Positions 41,209 through 49,318 of a DNA stretch of 50,969 nucleotides are shown piece after piece (within the stretch, counting starts at the first letter, position 1; every line of letters starts with the position of its first letter). The DNA comes from a virus. The position numbers and the translations under genes are program-made. The notes beneath the pieces are model-generated. The model worked only from the letters and a program-made list of their open reading frames with translations, was not told the DNA's origin and did not search any database. The stretch is taken from the IMG/VR virus record IMGVR_UViG_3300042450_000877, positions 1 to 50,969 of that record, one strand, 5' to 3'.

Positions 41209-41829
41209 TTATACACTTTCATAAACTACAGTCATTCCTGCTGGAATAACATGTTCAGACAAAAATAATTTATGCTTCTCTAATACATTGGCTTTTATAT
41301 TTACTACACCGGGAGCCGAAGTATATACTTCGGTTGTTGAATACGGCATATCTAATAAAGATGTTAAAACATATTTTATAGCTTTATGTGTTCCTTTTAT
41401 ATCAAAATACGAACCATGTACTTGAATTGAGAATCGTCTTATATTTGGTAATGTATCAGATAACGCATCACTTGAAAAATCTGCTGTAGGAAAATAACTT
41501 TCAGCAATACCTTGTAATAATTTATAATCAATACTCATACCACAACGAATATTTTCCCAATCTAATTGAGCACCATATCCATATTTAAGACTAAAAAGCC
41601 ATCTAAGATAATTTTTAAATAATGGAATAACCAATACATTTTCAGTATTGTCATCATATTCTTTAATAATCCATGAGGGAAATAAAGATTTTATAGTTAG
41701 ATTATCACCAAACCAGTATTCGCCTTGAATATTATAAAATTCAGAGCCATAATATTTAATTACCTTTTCGACAAATTTGTCAACTTTGACTTTTAAAGAT
41801 ACTGGAAGATGATGAAATAATAAAATCAT
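41209..41829 (-). CDS. Putative baseplate wedge protein (206 aa, gpI-like)
   Basis: A 206-residue protein immediately downstream of gene 6, with which it overlaps. 'FKNYLRWLFSLKYGYGAQLD' and 'GSYFDIKGTHKAIKYVLTSL' recall P2 gpI/tail-collar wedge proteins (tryptophan-rich segment, then a 'KGT..AI...L' helix), which pair with baseplate J proteins. 'IKANVLEKHKLFLSEHVIPA' ends with a strand similar to that of gp6. A wedge role (gp7- or gpI-like) is inferred from these patterns and gene order. Confidence 0.65.
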   Translation of the reverse strand: MILLFHHLPVSLKVKVDKFVEKVIKYYGSEFYNIQGEYWFGDNLTIKSLFPSWIIKEYDDNTENVLVIPLFKNYLRWLFSLKYGYGAQLDWENIRCGMSIDYKLLQGIAESYFPTADFSSDALSDTLPNIRRFSIQVHGSYFDIKGTHKAIKYVLTSLLDMPYSTTEVYTSAPGVVNIKANVLEKHKLFLSEHVIPAGMTVVYESV

Positions 41830-42896
41830 AGGGTATAATTAATTGTTATTCCGGCTGGACCTATATTAGATAAAAATGTTAATAATGATGTTTGATCTGC
41901 TGGTGACAATGAAGCGTTTACATAAACATTTACTGAATATGGAGTTACTCCATTTGAAACAGTAATTGAACTTTCATCATCTGTGCCAAAAATTCCAGAA
42001 GACATTATAGCGTATTTAAGATCATTTAATGTGACCCAACGTTTTCTACCGTTGCCATTAAATAATACTGTTGCTCTAGCACGTTCTACACTCAAATTAT
42101 CATAACCACCAGATGGTGTAGGGTTGCTTACAAATATAGTAGAACTTAGTGGAGTTATTGTTGCATCATTACCTTTACTACCATTAGTAGTCAATCCAAT
42201 AACTTCAACACGTACATTTAAATCAATTGGAGTAGAATTAATAAAATTATTAGTAACCATGTAACCACTAGGTCCATTGATTACTGTAAAATAATTACCA
42301 GAAGTAGTTGCTTCTGAACCCCTATCAACTCTTGTGTAAGCAGTCATCACATTAGTTGTAACATTAGTAGTAACAAAAGTAATTGTACGTGGATCAACAG
42401 TTAATGGAACCATTATATACTGACCCTCAAAATTATAATCAGTATAACTTACAGCCTGTGTACCAGAATATAAGGTATATACATTGGTACCTATAGCAAT
42501 ATCTTCAATATTAAAAAATAATATATTAGTTCCATCTATGGCTTGTGATGAAAATGAAGTATATGCAGGAATAACTGCTGAAGCTTCTAAAGTTATATCT
42601 GTGTTTGCTGATTGAATAAATGGTAATACAATAGATTCATTTGCAGCTAATCCAGAAAATGATTCTAGATTTTGTGCAGAAATTTTAAATGATTCATTAA
42701 ATCCAAAATAACTATAAGCACCATTATAGGCAGTAGCTGTAGCCAATATATTAATAAACATATTTGCTGCACTAGAAGAATTTTTAAAATCAATACTAGA
42801 TAAACTTGGTTGTGCCGATAAAAAACGAGTTAAAGAATTTACTATATCAGTAAAGTCTAAAGAAGAAACATTCAAATCTTTTGTATTATATGCCAT
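41826..42896 (-). CDS. 6: Baseplate wedge protein gp6 (baseplate J family)
   Basis: A 356-residue protein with the N-terminal 'LSSIDFKNSSSAANMFINIL' and 'AYNGAYSYFGFNESFKISAQ', the central 'GVTPYSVNVYVNASLSPADQ' and the C-terminal 'FLSNIGPAGITINYTL'. This last strand is typical of baseplate_J domains, as is 'SVERARATVLFNGNGRKRWV'. It is shorter than T4 gp6 (660), keeping the conserved ring-forming part. gp6 dimers form the wedge ring that controls the baseplate switch. ATG overlaps the gene 25 stop by one base. Confidence 0.88.
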   Translation of the reverse strand: MAYNTKDLNVSSLDFTDIVNSLTRFLSAQPSLSSIDFKNSSSAANMFINILATATAYNGAYSYFGFNESFKISAQNLESFSGLAANESIVLPFIQSANTDITLEASAVIPAYTSFSSQAIDGTNILFFNIEDIAIGTNVYTLYSGTQAVSYTDYNFEGQYIMVPLTVDPRTITFVTTNVTTNVMTAYTRVDRGSEATTSGNYFTVINGPSGYMVTNNFINSTPIDLNVRVEVIGLTTNGSKGNDATITPLSSTIFVSNPTPSGGYDNLSVERARATVLFNGNGRKRWVTLNDLKYAIMSSGIFGTDDESSITVSNGVTPYSVNVYVNASLSPADQTSLLTFLSNIGPAGITINYTL

Positions 42897-43276
42897 TATA
42901 TGTTTACCTCAATATTGCAATATATATTGCCTTGTAATTTTATTCCATCAAAATAACCAAATTTAACTTTAAACTGCAATATACTTTGAGTATAAGAAAA
43001 TAACTCAACAGTAACATCTGTTACACCTTGAATAGAGGCTTGAATATAATGTGACATAGTATTTTCTAATACTTCTTTATTACTAATAGGGTCAAATATA
43101 TAAACATAATAATCTGAACCAAAATTTTTATCAGATGTTAATTCTCCCTTATTAGTATTAAATAAATGGGATATCTTTTGTACAATACTATTATAGCCAC
43201 TTACCATAGCGATATCAGTAGTGCTATTAGTAGTTGGTATTTTTTCAAGGAGTATTGAAAAATCTGTATTCTGCAT
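42896..43276 (-). CDS. 25: Baseplate wedge protein gp25
   Basis: A 126-residue protein (T4: 132) of the gp25 family related to lysozyme-like baseplate proteins and type VI secretion TssE. 'SGYNSIVQKISHLFNTNKGE' and 'LTSDKNFGSDYYVYIFDPIS' correspond to the conserved 'I..LL.T..GE....FG....' core, and 'TDVTVELFSYTQSILQFKVK' to the C-terminal strands. It initiates sheath polymerisation from the baseplate. The usual Glu-Pro-Arg triplet is not evident. A GATAAATA late box is just upstream. Confidence 0.85.
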   Translation of the reverse strand: MQNTDFSILLEKIPTTNSTTDIAMVSGYNSIVQKISHLFNTNKGELTSDKNFGSDYYVYIFDPISNKEVLENTMSHYIQASIQGVTDVTVELFSYTQSILQFKVKFGYFDGIKLQGNIYCNIEVNI

Positions 43277-43281
43277 TAAAA

Positions 43282-43989
43282 TTATTTATCTGGAATCTGA
43301 GTTACAGTTAAAGCTGTCTCGTGTGTTCCACCACTATTTAAGATATGTTTAACAGAAAGTATCATATATAACCCCGAAAATATAGACTTACCGGTATTTA
43401 TAGGGGTTCGAGTTGGATGGTCTACTAATAGTTCAACTATAAACCCCGGTCTTATATTATAATCACCAGCAACAGTCAATTCAATTTTTGTTTGATATTT
43501 TAATCCATCCAAAAATTCTCTTCTATCTACTGGGACTTTAACTGGGGTTTTCCAAAAAGTAGCAACATTTAATCTGTGTTTTAGGTATGCAGCATAGTTA
43601 TCACCAACTTCTGGGCATACACAACTAAACGGTGCTTCTGGAGTTCCCCACAGACAACCTAACCAGGAAGGTCCTAAAGATGACTTTATACCTTCGCATT
43701 CTCCACCAGTCAAACCAGTTAAAAGATCTCTTAATACCAGAGTTCCCTTTGGTGCAACAGTCCCAGTAGGTCCCGTCCACAAAGTTGATGGAGTAACTCC
43801 CAGTCCTTCTGAAATTTTCTTAATTGCTGGAAAATTATCAAAACATGCTTGTAAAGTTGGAGGAGATGATGTTAAACCTCGTGTTATTTCAGAATTGACA
43901 CAATCATAACTGTCACGTGATGTAACAGGTGTTAGTGCATTTTTAGCAATAGTATACGGATATATTTTTATTTGATTTGTATTAGGCAT
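43282..43989 (-). CDS. Putative baseplate hub component (235 aa)
   Basis: The C-terminal part ('YNIRPGFIVELLVDHP', 'SGLYMILSVKHILNSGGTHE', 'TALTVTQIPD') resembles the closing beta-barrel of gpD/gp27-type hub proteins, where 'G..Y.V..V.H......G....L.L.R' is conserved. The middle has several Cys ('GGECEGIKSS', 'SWLGCLWGTPEAPFSCVCPE'). It follows the 645-residue hub-like protein by 9 nt. Together they may correspond to one hub protein split in two. Confidence in the exact role is moderate. Confidence 0.62.
   Translation of the reverse strand: MPNTNQIKIYPYTIAKNALTPVTSRDSYDCVNSEITRGLTSSPPTLQACFDNFPAIKKISEGLGVTPSTLWTGPTGTVAPKGTLVLRDLLTGLTGGECEGIKSSLGPSWLGCLWGTPEAPFSCVCPEVGDNYAAYLKHRLNVATFWKTPVKVPVDRREFLDGLKYQTKIELTVAGDYNIRPGFIVELLVDHPTRTPINTGKSIFSGLYMILSVKHILNSGGTHETALTVTQIPDK
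43283..43290 (-). promoter_or_regulatory. Late promoter box GATAAATA of gene 25
   Basis: NATAAATA match on the - strand, ending 7 nt before the gene 25 ATG (43276). It overlaps the stop of the upstream hub gene. Confidence 0.4.
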
Positions 43990-43998
43990 AATATGGTA

Positions 43999-45936
43999 TT
44001 ATGTTGGACATGTTCCATCTAAGATATTTTCTGCAGTAAAGTAATATAAATATTTCCCATCATATGATGAACTGTACTCAGTTACTGGTACACCTGCAGT
44101 ATTAATAATATCTTTCCATGATCTTTTATACATTTTTACCACATGCTTTATAGGTGCAGTACTTGCAGGAACCCATGTTGTTAAAACACCTATTGGTCTA
44201 TATTGAAACCCCGAAGGTGGAGCATTCCATCCTGGAGCATATCTTGCATCAGTTCCAGTAACACTATTATTTGCTTCATTTAAATTAATTGCATAAGTAT
44301 CAACATTTGCTGCAGATGGAGTTGGTGCAGATTTTATATTTGGATCTAATACCCAGTGTGATAACTCCATAATATCTTTTGGAGTATAGAACTGATTTGG
44401 ATCATTAGTGACAGTAACAGGAGAAAAATTAATTTTATTCCAACCATATATCCATTTAACTCCAGATCCTCCACCAATAGCAGAAGGATTTTCACTAACT
44501 GATGTCAATACTGCAAAGAATGAATCGTCACTATCATTCCCCATACAACATAAAGAATACATAACAAAATTTTGTAATTCTATTTTTCTTATTAATTCTA
44601 ATTGATTATTGGCAGTAGACCCAGAAACACGAACTAAAGAATTATATTTTATATCTAAAACTTTTTGTAAGTTACTACCAGAAGCATCATCCGATGATGG
44701 TGTCTGTGTAGGATAATATGGATCTAAAGGAGTTAAATCAAATACATTTTTCCACATTTCACCATTATCAATAAATTCATAGGCTCCTGAAACTCCAGCA
44801 AGGTTAAATGCTTTATAAGATTTTTCTACTCCATATTGATTTGACATATATGTAGATACTGAATTTTTATTAGATCCCAAACCATCATCTACATATCCCC
44901 ATTCTCCAGAATATTCTAATTCTTCAGAGCCTTTTGCAAATCCATTTATACCCGAAGTATTTCCTACTATATCAATATTATATTTTAAACCTTCATCTAG
45001 AAATTGATAAGCCAAATCACTATATGTGTTTCCACCTGTTCTAGGAAGATCTAAAATTTTTGGAGTTTTTCTTACATAATAATATTGTTTAGTTATAAAC
45101 TGTATACCTTGGTTGGTGCTGTAATTGTATATTTTTTTATATACATTACCGTTCATTGCTTGTTGTGACTGATCACCAGAATAAATTGCATAACGCAAAT
45201 TATAATCGTTTAAAGCCAATTTTCCCTCAACATCATCTGCAACTGAAGATATATATTTTAAATTAAGATAATTACCCCAATTGGTCCAAAATACATATCT
45301 TGGTTTATTACTATAACTAGAATAAACACCACTAGTTAATGGAACAGAATAATTAGTAAGATAATTTAAATATTCTGGAATATTATCTGCAGGGACTTCA
45401 GTTCCATCTAATTTAGGATTTAAAGCCCTATAACACATATAATTATCTGTTGGAGATATAATTCCACCAGTTTGTAAATACGGGTTTCCAACTTTTTGAA
45501 TAATTTCTTCAAAAAACTTATCTATTCTGTATACTTTAGATTTTGGATTATTTAAAACAGTTGCTAAAGTATTTTCTTGACAATAAAAGTAAAATTGATT
45601 ACTAAACTGTATAGAAGCATATGATTCTTCAGTGGCAGATGCAGCATTATTTAAATTGGCAACAGCATGAATTCTAAATGTATCTGTTCCACCACTTTCA
45701 TAAACAAATTTTATATAATTGATACCATATTGATCAACTCTAGAAATAAAATCGGCTTTATCTTTTACAATTAAAACACCAGAAGGAAAAACATCAAATA
45801 AACTTTCTGTTAATTCTAATCTATGATATTCACATTCTTCATTACTTGTGAATATGTTTAATGATGTGCTAGCATCATCATTTTGTAAAAATATCCCAAC
45901 TAAAGGGGAATTAAAAGGATTTGATTTAGGATTCAT
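43999..45936 (-). CDS. Putative baseplate hub protein (gp27-like, 645 aa)
   Basis: A 645-residue protein. The N-terminal 'VFPSGVLIVKDKADFISRVD' and 'GTDTFRIHAVANLN' resemble the first tube-like domain of gp27-type hubs. 'VYRIDKFFEEIIQKVGNPYL' is the conserved helix. 'RYVFWTNWGNYLNLKYISSV' matches the later hub domain. The tail carries 'PIKHVVKMYKRSWKDIINTA'. The hub trimer connects the tail tube to the central spike. T4 gp27 is 391 residues, so this version is enlarged. A CTAAATA box lies 9 nt upstream. Hub identity is an inference from pattern and order. Confidence 0.7.
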   Translation of the reverse strand: MNPKSNPFNSPLVGIFLQNDDASTSLNIFTSNEECEYHRLELTESLFDVFPSGVLIVKDKADFISRVDQYGINYIKFVYESGGTDTFRIHAVANLNNAASATEESYASIQFSNQFYFYCQENTLATVLNNPKSKVYRIDKFFEEIIQKVGNPYLQTGGIISPTDNYMCYRALNPKLDGTEVPADNIPEYLNYLTNYSVPLTSGVYSSYSNKPRYVFWTNWGNYLNLKYISSVADDVEGKLALNDYNLRYAIYSGDQSQQAMNGNVYKKIYNYSTNQGIQFITKQYYYVRKTPKILDLPRTGGNTYSDLAYQFLDEGLKYNIDIVGNTSGINGFAKGSEELEYSGEWGYVDDGLGSNKNSVSTYMSNQYGVEKSYKAFNLAGVSGAYEFIDNGEMWKNVFDLTPLDPYYPTQTPSSDDASGSNLQKVLDIKYNSLVRVSGSTANNQLELIRKIELQNFVMYSLCCMGNDSDDSFFAVLTSVSENPSAIGGGSGVKWIYGWNKINFSPVTVTNDPNQFYTPKDIMELSHWVLDPNIKSAPTPSAANVDTYAINLNEANNSVTGTDARYAPGWNAPPSGFQYRPIGVLTTWVPASTAPIKHVVKMYKRSWKDIINTAGVPVTEYSSSYDGKYLYYFTAENILDGTCPT

Positions 45937-46796
45937 ATACCAGAATATTTAGGTGTCACTAGAGTAGATAAAGATGAAGGTAAATCTAAAGAAGAAATGA
46001 CATTAATTTGTTTTGTTTCACTTGTAATCTCTTGATTTACTGTAATGTTATTACTACCAGTAAGAGATGAAGTTATAAAATTACTTACAGTATCAACTTT
46101 TTCTCCACCACGTGTAGTAAAAATTTGTTTATCATTTTTAGTACTAACTTGTTTTTCTGTACTATCAGTAAATTTAATACTATTATTAGCATTTACACTA
46201 TTAGCAGTAGAAAAATAAGTATCGCCACTATATAAAAATGTCAAATTGGTTACAGGTGTGGGGGATGGGTATATAAGTGGTGATTCTCCATCTCCCGTTA
46301 AATAACCAGGTTTTACTGTTGTAGACGTGTTATAAGAATTTGATTTTTCAACAAGAGCAAAACTTCCATTTAAATTAAAATTACCAACATAAGAATAATC
46401 CCACGGATTTCCCGAGGTTGATCCAAGATATTCTGTTAGTATACTTCCTGCTGGAGGATTAAAGGTAATACCTGAAGGAGAAAAACTGGTTGATGTAACT
46501 GTTATAGGGTTAAATGAGGTTTTAACTTCATTCTCTGCAATATATGTTGTAGCATTTTCTTTAGTTAATTCAAACGGGTTTATTTTATTATTTGAATGTA
46601 AGAAAACCCATAATGAATCAGGATCATTAAATGCAGACAATGATGCTTCAATTAAAGTAGTTTGATTATCAATAATAATATTGATTTGTCTTTTATTATC
46701 TAAGTTTTTATTATAAAAACTATAAAAATCACATAAATTAATATCTCCTATTGGAGTGCTATATGTTCTTTTTGGTAAATTAGTAAAAAATTTCAT
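45933..46796 (-). CDS. 53: Baseplate wedge protein, gp53-like N-terminus
   Basis: The first 75 residues contain 'LCDFYSFYNKNLDNKRQINI' and 'AFNDPDSLWVFLHSNNKINP', the gp53 pattern in which a helix is followed by 'P.LYW.LL..N...P....' (T4: PQLYWVLLMCNDNYDP). The remaining 210 residues are Ser/Thr-rich, fibre-like and not present in T4 gp53 (196 residues), so this may be gp53 fused to a surface domain. It overlaps the hub gene by 4 nt and follows gene 48. Confidence 0.7.
   Translation of the reverse strand: MKFFTNLPKRTYSTPIGDINLCDFYSFYNKNLDNKRQINIIIDNQTTLIEASLSAFNDPDSLWVFLHSNNKINPFELTKENATTYIAENEVKTSFNPITVTSTSFSPSGITFNPPAGSILTEYLGSTSGNPWDYSYVGNFNLNGSFALVEKSNSYNTSTTVKPGYLTGDGESPLIYPSPTPVTNLTFLYSGDTYFSTANSVNANNSIKFTDSTEKQVSTKNDKQIFTTRGGEKVDTVSNFITSSLTGSNNITVNQEITSETKQINVISSLDLPSSLSTLVTPKYSGI
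45946..45952 (-). promoter_or_regulatory. Possible late promoter box CTAAATA of hub gene
   Basis: CTAAATA on the - strand, 9 nt before the hub gene ATG (45936), inside the 3' end of the gp53-like gene. Confidence 0.35.
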
Positions 46797-46812
46797 ATTA
46801 AACTCAATTTAA

Positions 46813-47616
46813 TTATTGTGCATATCCAAAAGTATTATATGAGACTTCCGATTTAGACCAAATATAATTTGCTGATGGTACAAAGGTACCGGTTTCAAAC
46901 TCTACAAAAACTAAAGACATTAGAGTATATGAAGAAGCACCGTTTGGTAAAAATCTTACAATAGGATCAACTCTATCATTCTTTTTAACGGTTACACTTT
47001 GTAATACACATGGTAAAGGTTCGCCAAGCCATACTTCAGTTAAGTTTTCAAATGATGATGGCTGAGATCCCTTAGTTACTACAATTGTCCATAAATTTTG
47101 CGGATATGTTCTTTCAGGAAAGTCAGCAATTGCTGGATAAGACCATTTTCTAAAAGACGCTACAATATTTTCTACAGCTACACTCTCACTAGCATTATGT
47201 GGAGCAAAGATATAATCAAACTGATAAGTTTTTCTTGCTTCACTGATCATGGACAATTCAGTAATATTTGAAAAACGTCTATATGTTGATGTGGCAAATT
47301 GCTTTTCAGAATAAAACTGTGCTGGTTGCAATGTACGATCAAATAATGTATCAAACTTACCAAATCCACCAGAGTTTGCTACACCACCCATACTCAAAAC
47401 AGGTCCAACTGGATTGTCAGATTGTGCAAAATCGTGATTTGCTGAATATCCAGGTTCTTTGGGTAAAGGTAGTCGGATTCTTCCAAAACTTCTATTAACA
47501 ATACCTGATCTAGTTCTTTCAAAATTTTTCAAAGAATATGGTGCAGTATAGAAGTTAATCCATAAAGGTTGTTCTGCAGCATAAGATCCTAATGGGTATT
47601 GTGCAAAGTATGCCAT
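46813..47616 (-). CDS. 48: Baseplate tail-tube cap protein gp48
   Basis: A 267-residue protein with 'EARKTYQFDYIFAPHNASES' followed by 'VAVENIVASFRKWSYP', the typical gp48 helix after a strand, and 'FLPNGASSYTLMSLVFVEFE' near the C-terminus. The order 48 then 53-like and hub genes supports it. gp48 sits on the hub and begins the tail tube. It is shorter than T4 gp48 (364). A CATAAATA late box on the - strand lies 9 nt upstream, back-to-back with the promoter of gene 4. Confidence 0.82.
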   Translation of the reverse strand: MAYFAQYPLGSYAAEQPLWINFYTAPYSLKNFERTRSGIVNRSFGRIRLPLPKEPGYSANHDFAQSDNPVGPVLSMGGVANSGGFGKFDTLFDRTLQPAQFYSEKQFATSTYRRFSNITELSMISEARKTYQFDYIFAPHNASESVAVENIVASFRKWSYPAIADFPERTYPQNLWTIVVTKGSQPSSFENLTEVWLGEPLPCVLQSVTVKKNDRVDPIVRFLPNGASSYTLMSLVFVEFETGTFVPSANYIWSKSEVSYNTFGYAQ

Positions 47617-47624
47617 ATTAATAA

Positions 47625-47632
47625 TATTTATG
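47625..47632 (-). promoter_or_regulatory. Late promoter box CATAAATA of gene 48
   Basis: NATAAATA match on the - strand in the 34-nt divergent gap between genes 48 and 4. It is 5 bp from the + strand GATAAATA box at 47638-47645. Confidence 0.5.
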
Positions 47633-47637
47633 ATTTT

Positions 47638-47645
47638 GATAAATA
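47638..47645 (+). promoter_or_regulatory. Late promoter box GATAAATA of gene 4
   Basis: NATAAATA match on the + strand, 5 nt before the preferred gene 4 ATG (47651). It drives the + strand segment 4 to 49979. Transcription would start at or beside the ATG. Confidence 0.45.
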
Positions 47646-47650
47646 TTTTA

Positions 47651-48070
47651 ATGGCGTATAGAACTAAATATGTTCCTTTAAATCAACAAAAATATGTGGG
47701 GAATCCAGATTCTATCCATTGCCGTTCTTTATGGGAACGCAGCGTATGCAAATTTTGTGATGGAAATGAGAACATTGTAAAATGGTCATTTGAAGAAATT
47801 ATGGTTCCGTACCATAATCCGGTAGATAATAAGATTAGAAACTACATTCCTGATTTTCTTGTTCAAATCAAAAACAACGATCAAGTTGAATCGTGGATGA
47901 TAGAAGTAAAACCAAAAAAACAAACTATGTTAAAAGAAAATGCATCTAAAAAAGAAAAATTAACATGGATTGTCAATGTTGCCAAATGGAAAGCAGCAGA
48001 GTTATACTGCCAGAAACACAATTTTGTGTTTAAACTTTTAACAGAAAAAGAATTATTCTCCAATGCCTAA
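47651..48070 (+). CDS. 4: Head completion nuclease-like protein gp4
   Basis: I start it at ATG 47651 (MAYRTKYVPLNQQKYVGNPD); an in-frame ATG at 47630 would add seven residues (MILINIL) and overlap the promoter. 'HCRSLWERSVCKFCDGNENI', 'VKWSFEEIMVPYHNPVDNKI', 'NYIPDFLVQI' and 'WMIEVKPKKQT' show the TnsA/PD-(D/E)xK nuclease-like core (Asp of PDF, Glu-x-Lys) of T4 gp4/50. gp4 completes filled heads before tail joining. It begins a late + strand operon. Confidence 0.9.
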   Translation: MAYRTKYVPLNQQKYVGNPDSIHCRSLWERSVCKFCDGNENIVKWSFEEIMVPYHNPVDNKIRNYIPDFLVQIKNNDQVESWMIEVKPKKQTMLKENASKKEKLTWIVNVAKWKAAELYCQKHNFVFKLLTEKELFSNA

Positions 48071-48629
48071 TTTAGATAATACCATATCAAGTTTAAAAAA
48101 TTATTTTACTCAACATAAAGGTATTCAAAGACCTAACAGATATTCAATATCATTTTTGAATACACCAAGTTCTCCCTTTTTAGATCCAGAATACGTAGTA
48201 GATGAATTTCTTTTAAATCAACGAGCCATAGATCATGTTGCTGACGATTTATCCGGCTATGGTGTTGGACGATTGATTCCAAGAAGCCAAAGTTTTGCAC
48301 ATGGGTTTGCTATAACATTTCCAGTAACCGGTGATAATAGAACGTTATTGTTTTTTAACGATTGGTTTAATGCTATCTATAGTGGTGGTTATTCTGTAGG
48401 AAGTTATAATACTCCATTTAAATTAGCATACTATGATGATATTGTAAAAAACTGTAAAGTAATATTAAATTTATTAGATTTGAATGGAAATAGAGTTTCT
48501 AGGTATACCTTTAATGAAGTGTTTCCTGTTGAAACAACTCCACTCAGAGTTAGTAGCGTTGCACCAGATCCATATTTGCGTTACACGGTAGTGTTTAACT
48601 ATAGAGATTATAAAAACGAAAGATTATAA
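48063..48629 (+). CDS. 54: Tube-fold protein, probable tail tube initiator (gp54-like)
   Basis: A 188-residue protein with the tube fold: 'RPNRYSISFLNTPSSPFLDP', 'RLIPRSQSFAHGFAITFPVT', 'DNRTLLFFNDWFNAIYSGGY' and C-terminal 'VAPDPYLRYTVVFNYRDYK'. It is distinct from the two gp19 copies. Its place next to gene 48 (across the divergent promoter) and 26/51 suggests the gp54 tube initiator, which is longer in T4 (320). A minor tube protein is the alternative. It overlaps gene 4 by 8 nt. Confidence 0.65.
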   Translation: MPNLDNTISSLKNYFTQHKGIQRPNRYSISFLNTPSSPFLDPEYVVDEFLLNQRAIDHVADDLSGYGVGRLIPRSQSFAHGFAITFPVTGDNRTLLFFNDWFNAIYSGGYSVGSYNTPFKLAYYDDIVKNCKVILNLLDLNGNRVSRYTFNEVFPVETTPLRVSSVAPDPYLRYTVVFNYRDYKNERL

Positions 48630-48634
48630 TTATT

Positions 48635-49300
48635 ATGAATTTATTAGATGAATTGAATGTATATTTTCCAAAATACGAAGTAGTATTACCTGTAAGTAAA
48701 TTAAAAGTATTATTTACACCATTTAAAGTAAAAGATGCTAAAAATCTTTCTATTATTTTACAAGAAAATAATAAAAAATTAGCTCTAATTGCTCTTCATG
48801 AGATTATAAAAAATAATACCAATAATATTGATATTAATGAATTATGTATTGCAGATGCAGAATATTTGTTTTTACATATTAGATCAAAAAGTGTAGATGA
48901 ACATATATCGGTTATATTTGAAAAAAACAAATATGAATTAAATATCTCAGATATAGTTTGTGTAAATTCATTAAATAAAAAAATTGTTAATATAAACAAT
49001 AATATTTTAATTGAATTAGAGTCACCTATTTTTTCTGATCTTCTTAAATTAAATTCTTTTGAAACTAATGATTTTTATAAAGTTTGTATTAAAAAAATAA
49101 TTGTTCAAAAAGAAATTTATGACTTTAATAAATTTGTACCAGATGAAATTAAAGAAATAATAAACAACCTTCCAATATCAGTGTTAAAAGAATTTGATAA
49201 CTTTTTATCAAATCAACCTAGACTTACAGCCACAATCAAATTACTAGACGGTTCTGAAAAGGAGGTAAATGGGGTATTAGATTTTTTTATCTTTCGGTAA
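48635..49300 (+). CDS. 26: Baseplate hub assembly protein gp26
   Basis: A 221-residue protein of the T4 gp26 baseplate family: 'VSKLKVLFTPFKVKDAKNLS', 'LCIADAEYLFLHIRSKSVDE' are the diagnostic stretches. A gp26-type protein is an assembly factor for the baseplate hub. The last codons (GAT TTT TTT ATC TTT CGG TAA) hold a slippery run of seven T (49282-49288), and the stop codon lies within a perfect hairpin. A -1 shift would extend the protein by 67 residues into the gp51-like frame (49288-49491), giving a 285-residue product. The gene is strongly AT-rich. Confidence 0.88.
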   Translation: MNLLDELNVYFPKYEVVLPVSKLKVLFTPFKVKDAKNLSIILQENNKKLALIALHEIIKNNTNNIDINELCIADAEYLFLHIRSKSVDEHISVIFEKNKYELNISDIVCVNSLNKKIVNINNNILIELESPIFSDLLKLNSFETNDFYKVCIKKIIVQKEIYDFNKFVPDEIKEIINNLPISVLKEFDNFLSNQPRLTATIKLLDGSEKEVNGVLDFFIFR

Positions 49301-49318
49301 GATACTTTGATCTTACCG
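49282..49318 (+). other. Programmed -1 frameshift signal at end of gene 26
   Basis: Slippery heptamer T TTT TTT (49282-49288, in the correct phase for gene 26), a 6-nt spacer, then a perfect 9-bp hairpin: CGGTAAGAT (49295-49303), loop ACTTTG, ATCTTACCG (49310-49318). The zero-frame UAA stop is inside the 5' arm. The -1 frame then stays open to 49491. This matches the architecture of known bacterial -1 frameshift sites. Confidence 0.8.

Noticed and set aside
49295-49318. Hairpin at the gene 26 stop read as a transcription terminator
   Set aside because: No T run follows it, it includes the stop codon and part of the coding frame, and the -1 frame continues downstream to a coupled gene. A frameshift stimulator fits better.
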